NCBI GenBank assembly: GCA_947856675.1
Contig: CANUCM010000187.1
Coordinates: forward strand, 1-6,851
Length of the DNA: 6,851 nucleotides
From: an uncultured Clostridia bacterium
GTDB lineage: Bacteria; Bacillota; Clostridia; Oscillospirales; Butyricicoccaceae
Direction of reading: 5' to 3'
Position numbers and translations under genes: made by a program. This document shows positions 1 through 5,399 of this stretch, piece after piece (position 1 is the stretch's first letter; each line of letters begins with the position of its first letter). The notes below the pieces were generated by a model. It was not told the DNA's origin, searched no databases, and saw only the letters and a program-made list of their open reading frames with translations.

Positions 1-122
1 CCGCCGTGCTCCTTGCTCCCGCCGCCGATGGGCAGCATCACAATGGTGTTCTCGTTTAATATTTTCCGGCAGTCCTCGTCGGTGATTTCAGAAATCAGTA
101 CGCCCTTTTTCAAATCGGTCAT
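1..122 (-). CDS. Creatininase-family protein, third tandem paralogue (N-terminal 40 residues only)
   Basis: This is the first 40 codons of a gene running off the left edge of the window. It starts with ATG at 122, preceded by AAGGAG at a spacing of about 9 bases. The translation ends in LPIGGGSKEHG, the same N-terminal motif as the two complete paralogues upstream (Leu-Pro, three Gly, Ser-Lys-Glu-His-Gly), and it also shares the preceding ILNENTIV stretch with their LNEE[ST]IV. In the creatininase/amidohydrolase family this Glu-His region supplies metal ligands for hydrolysis of cyclic or linear amides. The gap to the preceding paralogue is 171 bp, much longer than the 17 bp between the two upstream genes, but all three lie on the same strand and could be one transcript. 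The substrate is unknown and the C-terminal half cannot be judged. Confidence 0.85.
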   Translation of the reverse strand, partial: MTDLKKGVLISEITDEDCRKILNENTIVMLPIGGGSKEHG

Positions 123-293
123 GCCCTCACGCTCCTTTTTCCTTCCCAGAATTGCAGCTTCGGAAAAAACCGCAGACCCGACTTTGCCAAAAGTTCCGTG
201 TGCACAGCGGGGAGCGCCGCTTCAGGCACTGCGGCACGCCGCAGGCCCTCGCGCGCACTCCCGCACCGTGAGCTCTTTACAGCCTGTTTTCAA
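123..293 (-). other. Intergenic gap between tandem creatininase-like genes, with a short GC hairpin
   Basis: These 171 bases separate the second and third paralogues. They contain the ribosome binding site of the downstream gene (AAGGAG near 131-136) and a perfect 6-bp hairpin, CTGCGG (229-234) with CCGCAG (239-244), loop of 4. Neither strand has a T-run after the hairpin, so it is not an obvious terminator; it could be an mRNA processing or attenuation element. One minus-strand frame is open from 292 down to a TGA at 119-121 that overlaps the next ATG, but it has no ATG and no ribosome binding site. Confidence 0.4.
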
Positions 294-1049
294 TCAATAT
301 TGGTCCACAGGGGTTTTCTTGAAAACCTCCAAAAAGTCCACAATATCGCTGACGGTTTCTTCAATCAGCTGACGGCCCTTGTCCGCGGAAGCCAAAAACG
401 GGTTTCCGTTGACGCCATGCGCAGTTTCCATACGGTTGGAAACGTAAATATGCTGCACACCGTCCACCTTCACGCCCGGAATGTCTTCACGGTACTCCTC
501 ATCATAAAGATCCGTGTGCACAAGCTGCGGCTGCGCATACAGCATGATGGAGGTTTCATATTCTCCGGCATGCCCGTCCTGTTTGGACTCCATCAGGCGC
601 TTCTTGGCCTTGAGCCCCAGGCCGCCTGTCCGCGTAATGGCCACCTTTGCTCCGTACTGGTTGTTCATTTCCGTTGCGACGGTGACAAGCGGGAAATAAG
701 CGGAAAAGCTGAAGTCCAGCAGCAAGAACTTACGTACGCCGTGCCGGGTAAAGCTCACAAGGATATCCTTGACCAGCTTGATATAATGATCGGCCTGAAT
801 GTGCACGCTGCCCTCCCAGTTGATGAAAGCCGGAAAATGTTCGTAGGATAACGTAGGAAGGGTCACAACGGGAAAACGCTTGGTCACTTCATCCGTCAGG
901 CACTGGCAGATGTACATATCCGTGCCCATGGGCAGATGACGGCCGTGTTCTTTGCTGCCCCCGCCCAGCGGAAGCAAAACGATGCTTTCTTCATTGAGCC
1001 ACTTCTGCGCTTCTGTATAAGAAAGCTCAGCCAATTTAACTCCCTGCAT
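294..1049 (-). CDS. Creatininase-family (amidase-like) protein, tandem paralogue 2, with altered metal-site loop
   Basis: A 251-residue protein, the normal length for the creatininase family, whose members hydrolyse cyclic or linear amide bonds with a binuclear metal centre. Visible motifs: GGGSKEHGRHLPMGTD at residues 29-44 (candidate ligands E34, H35, D44), HGVRKF at 103-108, HAGEYETS at 160-167, and a C-terminal GVNGNP. The usual NGH(G/Y)(G/E)N loop that should follow the HGVRKF strand is instead D112-F-S-F-S116, so the canonical His ligand is missing. The ATG at 1049 is chosen because AAAGGAG lies 8 bases upstream; in-frame TTG (1070) and ATG (1067) codons have no such site. The start is 17 bases past the stop of the upstream paralogue, indicating one transcript. 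About half the residues match that paralogue by eye. Family call is firm; reaction and substrate are unknown. Confidence 0.9.
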   Translation of the reverse strand: MQGVKLAELSYTEAQKWLNEESIVLLPLGGGSKEHGRHLPMGTDMYICQCLTDEVTKRFPVVTLPTLSYEHFPAFINWEGSVHIQADHYIKLVKDILVSFTRHGVRKFLLLDFSFSAYFPLVTVATEMNNQYGAKVAITRTGGLGLKAKKRLMESKQDGHAGEYETSIMLYAQPQLVHTDLYDEEYREDIPGVKVDGVQHIYVSNRMETAHGVNGNPFLASADKGRQLIEETVSDIVDFLEVFKKTPVDQY

Positions 1050-1066
1050 TGTACGTTCTCCTTTCA

Positions 1067-1813
1067 TCAATACGTTGTGATTTTAAACTGGCGGAAGCCT
1101 TCAACAAAGGTGACAAGATCATTGACCATATCTTCAAGAATTACCTTGCCCTTTTCCTCGTTCGCCAGCAGCGGGTTGCCATTGACTCCCGACTTGGTCA
1201 CCATGTGATGGCCAACGTAAATGCCGCCCTCTTCGACCGTGTGATGCAAAACCGGGTTGTACTCTTCTTCCGCCTTATCCATCTCCACCAGATCGGGACG
1301 CACATGCAGCATCAGTGAGGTTTCCCACTCGCAGGAATGCCCGCCGCGGGACTGCTCCAGAACCCTGGCACTGGCACGGTGGCCGATGCCCCCGAGCGAA
1401 ATCGCAACTTTCGCATTCCATTCGTTGTTCATCTCGGTTGCCACAGTATACAACGGATATTTAGAGGAAATGCTGAAATCAATCACAAGGAATTTGCGCA
1501 CGCCATGTCTGGCAAAGCTGATGCAGATGTCTTTGACAACATCAATAAACGTGCGGGATTCCACATTGACGCTGCCTTTCCACTCCACAAAGGCAGGAAA
1601 GTGCGCATAGCACAAAATGGGCAGCGTAATGACCTCGCAGCGCTCCGTCACCTGATCCGCAAGGTACTGACAAAGATACATATCCGTTCCCATGGGCAAG
1701 TGCGCCGCATGCTCTTTGCTGCCGCCGCCAATGGGAAGCACAACAATGGTTTCCTCATTGAGCAGCGGTTTGACCTGCTCGTAAGTAAGCTCTTCAATAT
1801 GATAACCTTTCAT
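1067..1813 (-). CDS. Creatininase-family (amidase-like) protein, tandem paralogue 1, with altered metal-site loop
   Basis: A 248-residue member of the creatininase family, first of the three tandem copies in the direction of transcription. The N-terminal motif reads GGGSKEHAAHLPMGTD (residues 29-44), with E34, H35 and D44 kept but the following Gly changed to Ala. The HGVRKF strand (103-108) leads into D112-F-S-I-S116 instead of the canonical NGH loop, exactly as in the neighbour, and the late motif is GGHSCEWETS (157-166), keeping His and Glu but with Cys in place of the usual Gly. The C-terminal GVNGNP is present. ATG at 1813 is chosen over a TTG at 1822 because AAAGGAG sits 10 bases before the ATG and only 1 base before the TTG. 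It begins 39 bases after the stop of the broken ABC ATPase, so both were probably in one operon. Substrate unknown. Confidence 0.9.
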   Translation of the reverse strand: MKGYHIEELTYEQVKPLLNEETIVVLPIGGGSKEHAAHLPMGTDMYLCQYLADQVTERCEVITLPILCYAHFPAFVEWKGSVNVESRTFIDVVKDICISFARHGVRKFLVIDFSISSKYPLYTVATEMNNEWNAKVAISLGGIGHRASARVLEQSRGGHSCEWETSLMLHVRPDLVEMDKAEEEYNPVLHHTVEEGGIYVGHHMVTKSGVNGNPLLANEEKGKVILEDMVNDLVTFVEGFRQFKITTY

Positions 1814-1852
1814 AAAGTGCAAGCTCCTTTCTTTTCATGATTTCAGAAAATT

Positions 1853-2323
1853 TCAGGGTGTGTAACGGGTGCAAGCAACAAAATGTCCTTCGGAAATTTC
1901 GCGCAGCGGCACTGCCTGACGGCATTCCTCCGTCGCGTAATTGCAGCGCGCGGCAAAGCGGCAGCCCGGCTTGGGTTCGATGGGCGAGGTGATTTCCCCC
2001 TTGAGGATGATTCGCTCGCGCTTTGCATCGCTTTTTGCAATGGGGATTGCCGAAAGCAGCGCCTGCGTATACGGGTGGCACGGATTTGAAAACAGCTCTT
2101 CGGACGAACACTTCTCCACCAGCTGCCCAAGGTACATGACGCCGATATCATCTGAGATATGCTTGACCACCGACAAGTTGTGGGTGATAAACATATAGGC
2201 GATCCCCATGCTGTCCTGCAAATCCATCATAAGGTTCAGGATTTGCGCCTGAATGGACACATCCAGCGCAGAAACCGGTTCATCGCAAACGATAAACTTG
2301 GGCTGAAGCATCAAAAGAGCAAT
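1853..2323 (-). pseudogene. 5'-truncated oligopeptide/dipeptide ABC transporter ATP-binding protein (OppD/DppD/OppF type), C-terminal half
   Basis: The homologous part starts near 2323 (residues IALLMLQPKF) and runs to TGA at 1853, about 155 residues against the usual 320 or so. Present, in order: Walker B and D-loop (FIVCDEPVSALDVSIQAQ), the switch His (FITHN), the oligo_HPY signature (HPYTQALLSAIP) and the Cys-rich tail (PGCRFAARC, then further Cys) that binds an iron-sulfur cluster in structurally characterised dipeptide transporter ATPases. Missing: Walker A, Q-loop and the LSGGQ signature, so it cannot be a working ATPase. The frame remains open upstream to a TTG at 2365, but those residues look like translated AT-rich intergenic DNA. 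Intact, it would energise peptide import across the membrane with permeases and a binding protein, none of which are in the window. A deletion, an insertion or an assembly join at about 2320 could explain it. Confidence 0.85.
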
Positions 2324-2379
2324 ACACACTATTAATTTCCACAATAATATAGCATGTTCTTTCAATACATTATAAAGAC

Positions 2380-2409
2380 ATTATAATTCATTATGTATTT
2401 TTTTGTCAA
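2380..2409 (-). promoter_or_regulatory. Consensus sigma-A promoter reading leftward into the broken ATPase and creatininase-like genes
   Basis: On the minus strand the -35 is TTGACA (2409 to 2404) and the -10 is TATAAT (2385 to 2380), with an 18-base spacer. Both hexamers match the consensus perfectly. Transcription would begin near 2373, about 50 bases before the ATPase homology begins, so it is the likely promoter for the downstream creatininase-like genes. Confidence 0.75.
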
Positions 2410-2665
2410 TAATCTTTTAACAATTAGCATTTTTTAAACATATTTACCAATAATTTTTTAAACTTTATTGCATTTTGCTATAACGCTAAAGTTTAACATT
2501 ACGGGTTTTTTCTGCTTTAACATAAATCTACAAAATTTCATCGATTGCCGCCCGTAATTTTCTCTAACAATAAAACCAGGGTTTTTATCGTCATTTTATG
2601 CGATATACTTCATATTTCCTTATGATATTTTTAAATTACAATTACTATTTTACGATATACTGCGT

Positions 2666-2699
2666 TTTGGGCAGGTGATGCCGACACCAACATCCCAAA
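2666..2699. repeat. Imperfect hairpin or palindrome in the AT-rich block
   Basis: TTTGGG (2666-2671) pairs with CCCAAA (2694-2699) and inside it GGTG (2674-2677) pairs with CACC (2685-2688). It is the only GC-richer patch in the block and lies just upstream of the putative promoter of the deacylase gene, so it could be a regulator binding site; no T-run follows it. Confidence 0.35.
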
Positions 2700-2717
2700 T
2701 ATATCGAAAGCAGGTTC

Positions 2718-2759
2718 TTGAAAAATTTCACAAAACATAATAGCATATATTATTATAAT
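2718..2759 (+). promoter_or_regulatory. Probable promoter of the amidohydrolase gene
   Basis: A perfect -10 hexamer TATAAT lies at 2754-2759, about 33 bases before the chosen start codon, but without a good -35 at standard spacing. An alternative is TTGAAA (2718-2723) with a 17-base spacer to TAGCAT (2741-2746). Either would give a short leader before the ribosome binding site at 2775-2782. Confidence 0.45.
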
Positions 2760-2791
2760 CTTTTATTACGGTACAGAAAGGAATGCTGAAT

Positions 2792-4354
2792 ATGCTTGAT
2801 CTCGTGATTTGCGGCGCGAAAATCTATGACGGCACAAACAGCCCTTCTTTTTATGCGAACATCGGCGTTTCCGGCGGGAAAATTGTCCAGATTACCCGCT
2901 TGCCGCTCAGCGGGCATCAAGTGCTGGACGCGCACGGACTTGCGCTGTGCCCCGGTTTTATTGACACGCACGGCCACATGGACAGCATGCTCGCTCAGGA
3001 GCCCCTGCAGCGCGCCAAGCTGGAACAGGGCATTACGACCAGCATCGGCGGTCTGTGCGGCGGCTCCGAAGCCCCGGCAGTCAACCCCGACGGCAGTCTG
3101 TACACATTTGAAAAATACCTGAATGAGCTTTCCCACACATCCATGGGCGCCAACCTTGCACTGATGGCCGGCAACGGCAATCTCCGCATATGCGCCATGG
3201 GTTATTCGTCCTCGGCCCCTGCTCCCGGGCAGATGGAGTGTATGAAATCGCTGCTCCGGGATGCCATGCAGGCCGGCGCGCTCGGCATTTCCTTCGGCCT
3301 GATTTACCCGCCCGCCTCCTATGCTTCAATTGATGAGATGGCCGAGCTGTGCAAGGTTGTGGCAGAATATGACGGTTTTGCCGCCTTTCATCTGCGCAAC
3401 GAGGGGGACCGCTTTTATGAAGCCGTCGAAGAAGCCTTTGAAGTGGCCCGCCGCAGCGGCTGCCGCTTAATTCTGTCGCATCACAAAGCGACCCGCGAGC
3501 CCAACTGGGGAAAAACCCTGGTGACGCTGGGCATGCTGGATCGCGCGGCCGAGCAGGGGCTTGAGGTCTATGCGGATGCCCATCCCTATACCGCCGTTTC
3601 CGCCGGCCTTAAGGCCTACATTCCCCAGGCGCTGCACAGCAGCGGCATTGAGCATTTAATCGAGATGTCCAGCGGCGGAAGCTCCAAAAAGGCTCTGACA
3701 GAAGCCATCGAACAATCCCTGCAGAGCAACACGGGCCATTATAAGCAGACCGATCCTCCCCGCGCCTACATTCTGGCTTCGCGCACCCATCCCGAGTACA
3801 ACGGCCGCCGGATTGTGGATATCGCAAAAGAACAGGGGCTCTCCTTTGCCGAAGTCGTCGTCAACACACTGCACGACGACGGCATGACCACCACAGGCAT
3901 GCACGTCGACATCATGCACTCCGCCGACGTCAACCGCGTGCTGCGGCATCCCCGCGTCATGCTGTGCACCGACGGTTCGTCCATCCTGCCGGGCATTGCC
4001 GTCCATCCCCGCGTCCGGGGCACCTTTCCCCGCTTCCTCGGGCGGATGTGCATCCGCGGCGGCCTGATGCCTGCAGAAACCGCCATTTCAAAAATGACAT
4101 ATCTCCCGGCGCGCGTTTACGGCTTCCGCGGCAAAGGCCTTGTTCGTGAAAACTGCGATGCGGATCTTGTCTTGTTTGACCCCATGACGCTTTGCGACAA
4201 CGCCACGGTTTCTGATTCCACCGCCCTCAACAGCGGTTTAAAGTACGTCATTGTAAACGGGCAGATTGTCGTGGAAGACAACCAGGCCAACGGACGCATG
4301 CACGGAAAGCTCCTTCGCCGACGCTGCCCCGTCCAGCCGTCCTGCGCCGAGTAA
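2792..4354 (+). CDS. N-acyl-D-amino-acid deacylase-type amidohydrolase (D-aminoacylase family)
   Basis: A 520-residue amidohydrolase that by family would hydrolyse N-acyl-D-amino acids, or related N-substituted amino acids, in the cytosol. Visible: the PGFID-T-HGH motif with H60 and H62, the Cys of GGLCGGS (C89, aligned with the metal-bridging Cys of D-aminoacylases), H200 in FHLRNEGD, H230 in SHHK, the ADAHPYTA segment (261-268) and the catalytic Asp D394 in CTDGSS, followed by HPRVRGTFPRFLG and the late DADLVLFDP strand. All expected metal and catalytic residues are therefore present and the length is typical. ATG at 2792 is preferred over 2783 because AGAAAGGA ends 9 bases before the former and abuts the latter. 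It is divergent from the creatininase-like genes and convergent with the MBL-fold gene. Exact substrate is uncertain: N-acyl-D-glutamate, D-aspartate or another cyclic or acyl amide would all fit. Confidence 0.9.
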   Translation: MLDLVICGAKIYDGTNSPSFYANIGVSGGKIVQITRLPLSGHQVLDAHGLALCPGFIDTHGHMDSMLAQEPLQRAKLEQGITTSIGGLCGGSEAPAVNPDGSLYTFEKYLNELSHTSMGANLALMAGNGNLRICAMGYSSSAPAPGQMECMKSLLRDAMQAGALGISFGLIYPPASYASIDEMAELCKVVAEYDGFAAFHLRNEGDRFYEAVEEAFEVARRSGCRLILSHHKATREPNWGKTLVTLGMLDRAAEQGLEVYADAHPYTAVSAGLKAYIPQALHSSGIEHLIEMSSGGSSKKALTEAIEQSLQSNTGHYKQTDPPRAYILASRTHPEYNGRRIVDIAKEQGLSFAEVVVNTLHDDGMTTTGMHVDIMHSADVNRVLRHPRVMLCTDGSSILPGIAVHPRVRGTFPRFLGRMCIRGGLMPAETAISKMTYLPARVYGFRGKGLVRENCDADLVLFDPMTLCDNATVSDSTALNSGLKYVIVNGQIVVEDNQANGRMHGKLLRRRCPVQPSCAE

Positions 4355-4356
4355 AC

Positions 4357-4393
4357 AAAAAAAATAACAGGCTGCTTGAAACAGCCTGTTATT
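4357..4393 (-). terminator. Intrinsic terminator of the MBL-fold gene, between convergent genes
   Basis: A perfect 12-bp stem, AATAACAGGCTG (4363-4374) with its complement (4382-4393), and a 7-base loop. On the minus strand it is followed by a T-run (A-run at 4357-4364 on the plus strand), so it terminates the minus-strand gene that stops at 4402. On the plus strand no T-run follows, so it would be a weaker stop for the amidohydrolase transcript. Confidence 0.85.
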
Positions 4394-4401
4394 ATCGGAA
4401 A

Positions 4402-5208
4402 TCACCATTCAATCTGCAGCCCTGCGCCCACTTCGCGCACCGGGATGCTGGCATTCATAGCCGCTTTGGCTTCAAAAGACACACAGTGGCACGGCCAGAA
4501 CTCCATCTCGCCCTGCGCTTTCAGGTACTCGACGGTCCGGTTCAGCCGCTCCCCGTGATGAAACATGTGCAGCCCGCCGATAATGCCCAGCACCTTTTGC
4601 TGGCCGCACACCGCTTTGGCGTGCTCTGTGATGTTGCAGATGCCGCTGTGCGAACAGCCGGTAATGATGTAAAAGCCGCGCTCCGTCTGGTAGGCCAACG
4701 CCGTATCATCCAGCAAAAAATCCTCCTGCCAGACACCGCCGCAGCAGAACTCCCCTGTCGGCTTTTTGTTTTCAAAATCAAAAACCCGCGGGATTTCTCC
4801 CAAAAACCAGATGTTTTCGCTGATTTTGCACGGTTCTTTTGTCAAAGTCAGGCTGCACAGCCCTTCCACGGCTTCCTGGCTCATAATGGTGCCGTTGGAC
4901 TGGCCGTCGACGCGCTTGGGGCAGAAGGCGTACGGATGCGCAAAAACTTTCACTTTGGAAAGATTCATCCGCTGCGCCAAAAACGGCAGGCCCATGACAT
5001 GATCGTCATGGCCGTGCGAAATGGCAATGGCCGTCACTTTGCTGACGTCCACCCCCAGCCGCGCGGCATTGCGAAGAAAGAGGTCGGAAAACCCAGTGTC
5101 CAGCAAAATGCGGCTGTCGCCGTCCTCGATGTAGTAGCACGCACCCGGTTCCCCTTCCAGATACTTTCCCACCAGCGTATTGTTGTCCGAAAGCACTGTC
5201 AGTTTCAC
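4402..5208 (-). CDS. MBL-fold metallo-hydrolase (COG1237 / dihydropterin-phosphate synthase-like group)
   Basis: A 268-residue cytosolic metallo-beta-lactamase-fold protein. The signature HxHxDH is intact as H65-G-H67-D-D69-H70, preceded by the LLDTG strand (35-39). Later metal-site elements are H187 in GCSHSGICNI and H214 in GGLHMFH. This pattern fits the group that includes archaeal 7,8-dihydropterin-6-methyl-4-(beta-D-ribofuranosyl)-aminobenzene 5'-phosphate synthase, but most bacterial members have no known substrate, so only the fold and hydrolase-type site are claimed. The protein has about a dozen Cys, including a C155-C156 pair and a CHC near the C terminus, consistent with an anaerobic cytosol. 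The start is GTG at 5208, supported by AAAGGAGG 7-8 bases upstream; there is no signal peptide. It has its own promoter and terminator, so it is probably monocistronic, divergent from the GntR regulator. Confidence 0.88.
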   Translation of the reverse strand: MKLTVLSDNNTLVGKYLEGEPGACYYIEDGDSRILLDTGFSDLFLRNAARLGVDVSKVTAIAISHGHDDHVMGLPFLAQRMNLSKVKVFAHPYAFCPKRVDGQSNGTIMSQEAVEGLCSLTLTKEPCKISENIWFLGEIPRVFDFENKKPTGEFCCGGVWQEDFLLDDTALAYQTERGFYIITGCSHSGICNITEHAKAVCGQQKVLGIIGGLHMFHHGERLNRTVEYLKAQGEMEFWPCHCVSFEAKAAMNASIPVREVGAGLQIEW

Positions 5209-5238
5209 AAAAAGCCCTCCTTTACCTTTTCTTTCGGC

Positions 5239-5267
5239 AGTATATCATGTCCTTTTTTCATCCGCAA
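5239..5267 (-). promoter_or_regulatory. Promoter of the MBL-fold gene
   Basis: On the minus strand TTGCGG (5267 to 5262) and TATACT (5244 to 5239) are separated by 17 bases, a good -10 with a moderate -35. The start site would fall near 5232, just upstream of the ribosome binding site. Confidence 0.6.
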
Positions 5268-5322
5268 TGTTTTTTTGGCTTTTTCTATCCACACATCCGG
5301 GAATATAGAATGAAAGAACAAG

Positions 5323-5351
5323 TTGACAGGTATTACAGGCTATACTAATAT
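5323..5351 (+). promoter_or_regulatory. Promoter of the GntR regulator
   Basis: TTGACA (5323-5328) is followed after exactly 17 bases by TAATAT (5346-5351). The -35 is perfect and the -10 matches four of six positions. The expected transcription start near 5358 leaves a leader of about 40 bases before the ATG at 5400. Confidence 0.65.
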
Positions 5352-5357
5352 TGTAAT
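5332..5357. promoter_or_regulatory. Candidate operator: inverted repeat over the -10 of the regulator promoter
   Basis: ATTACA (5332-5337) and TGTAAT (5352-5357) form a 6-bp inverted repeat with a 14-base spacer, centred at 5344-5345 and spanning the -10. The position is right for autorepression by the adjacent GntR-family protein. The arms are short and the assignment is inference. Confidence 0.4.
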
Positions 5358-5384
5358 GTAGGTTGGTTTCTGCATTGCCCTACA
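5357..5384. promoter_or_regulatory. Candidate second operator: inverted repeat between promoter and start codon
   Basis: TGTAGG (5357-5362) and CCTACA (5379-5384) form a 6-bp inverted repeat with a 16-base spacer, abutting the ribosome binding site AAAGGAGG (5384-5391). It overlaps the other inverted repeat by one base. It could be a regulator site or, in RNA, a weak hairpin near the ribosome binding site. Confidence 0.3.
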
Positions 5385-5399
5385 AAGGAGGAAGGTCCT

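Larger units (their letters stand above)
2324..2791. other. AT-rich intergenic block with divergent promoters and small repeats
   Basis: About 470 bases, roughly a quarter G+C against clearly GC-rich neighbours. No frame on either strand encodes a recognisable protein. It holds a consensus minus-strand promoter (2380-2409), a probable plus-strand promoter (2718-2759), an inverted pair of ATTACGGG / CCCGTAAT (2498-2505 and 2551-2558), two copies of CGATATACT (2601-2609 and 2653-2661) and a GC-richer imperfect hairpin (2666-2699). The left boundary coincides with the point where ABC ATPase homology stops. Confidence 0.6.

Noticed and set aside
229..244. Hairpin CTGCGG/CCGCAG considered as a transcription terminator within the creatininase-like operon.
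   Set aside because: The stem is only 6 bp and no T-run follows on either strand.
119..292. A minus-strand open frame of about 56 codons whose TGA overlaps the ATG of the third creatininase-like gene.
   Set aside because: It has no ATG, no ribosome binding site at any alternative start, and an Arg/Ala-rich sequence resembling no protein; the next gene has its own good ribosome binding site.
198..851. A 217-residue plus-strand open frame opposite the second creatininase-like gene.
   Set aside because: It is antisense to a gene with clear family motifs, and its sequence shows no domain or ribosome binding site; GC-rich coding DNA commonly leaves such frames open.
2324..2365. The extra N-terminal codons of the broken ATPase frame, back to a TTG at 2365.
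   Set aside because: They have no similarity to the ATPase family and lie wholly in AT-rich DNA; there is no convincing ribosome binding site.
2400..2580. Repeated TTTAACA motifs (around 2416, 2492 and 2516) considered as an operator array.
   Set aside because: Short AT-rich words recur by chance in a block of this composition and the spacing is irregular.
4486..5313. A 275-residue plus-strand open frame opposite the MBL-fold gene.
   Set aside because: It shadows a gene with an intact HxHxDH site, a ribosome binding site, a promoter and a terminator, and has no recognisable domain of its own.
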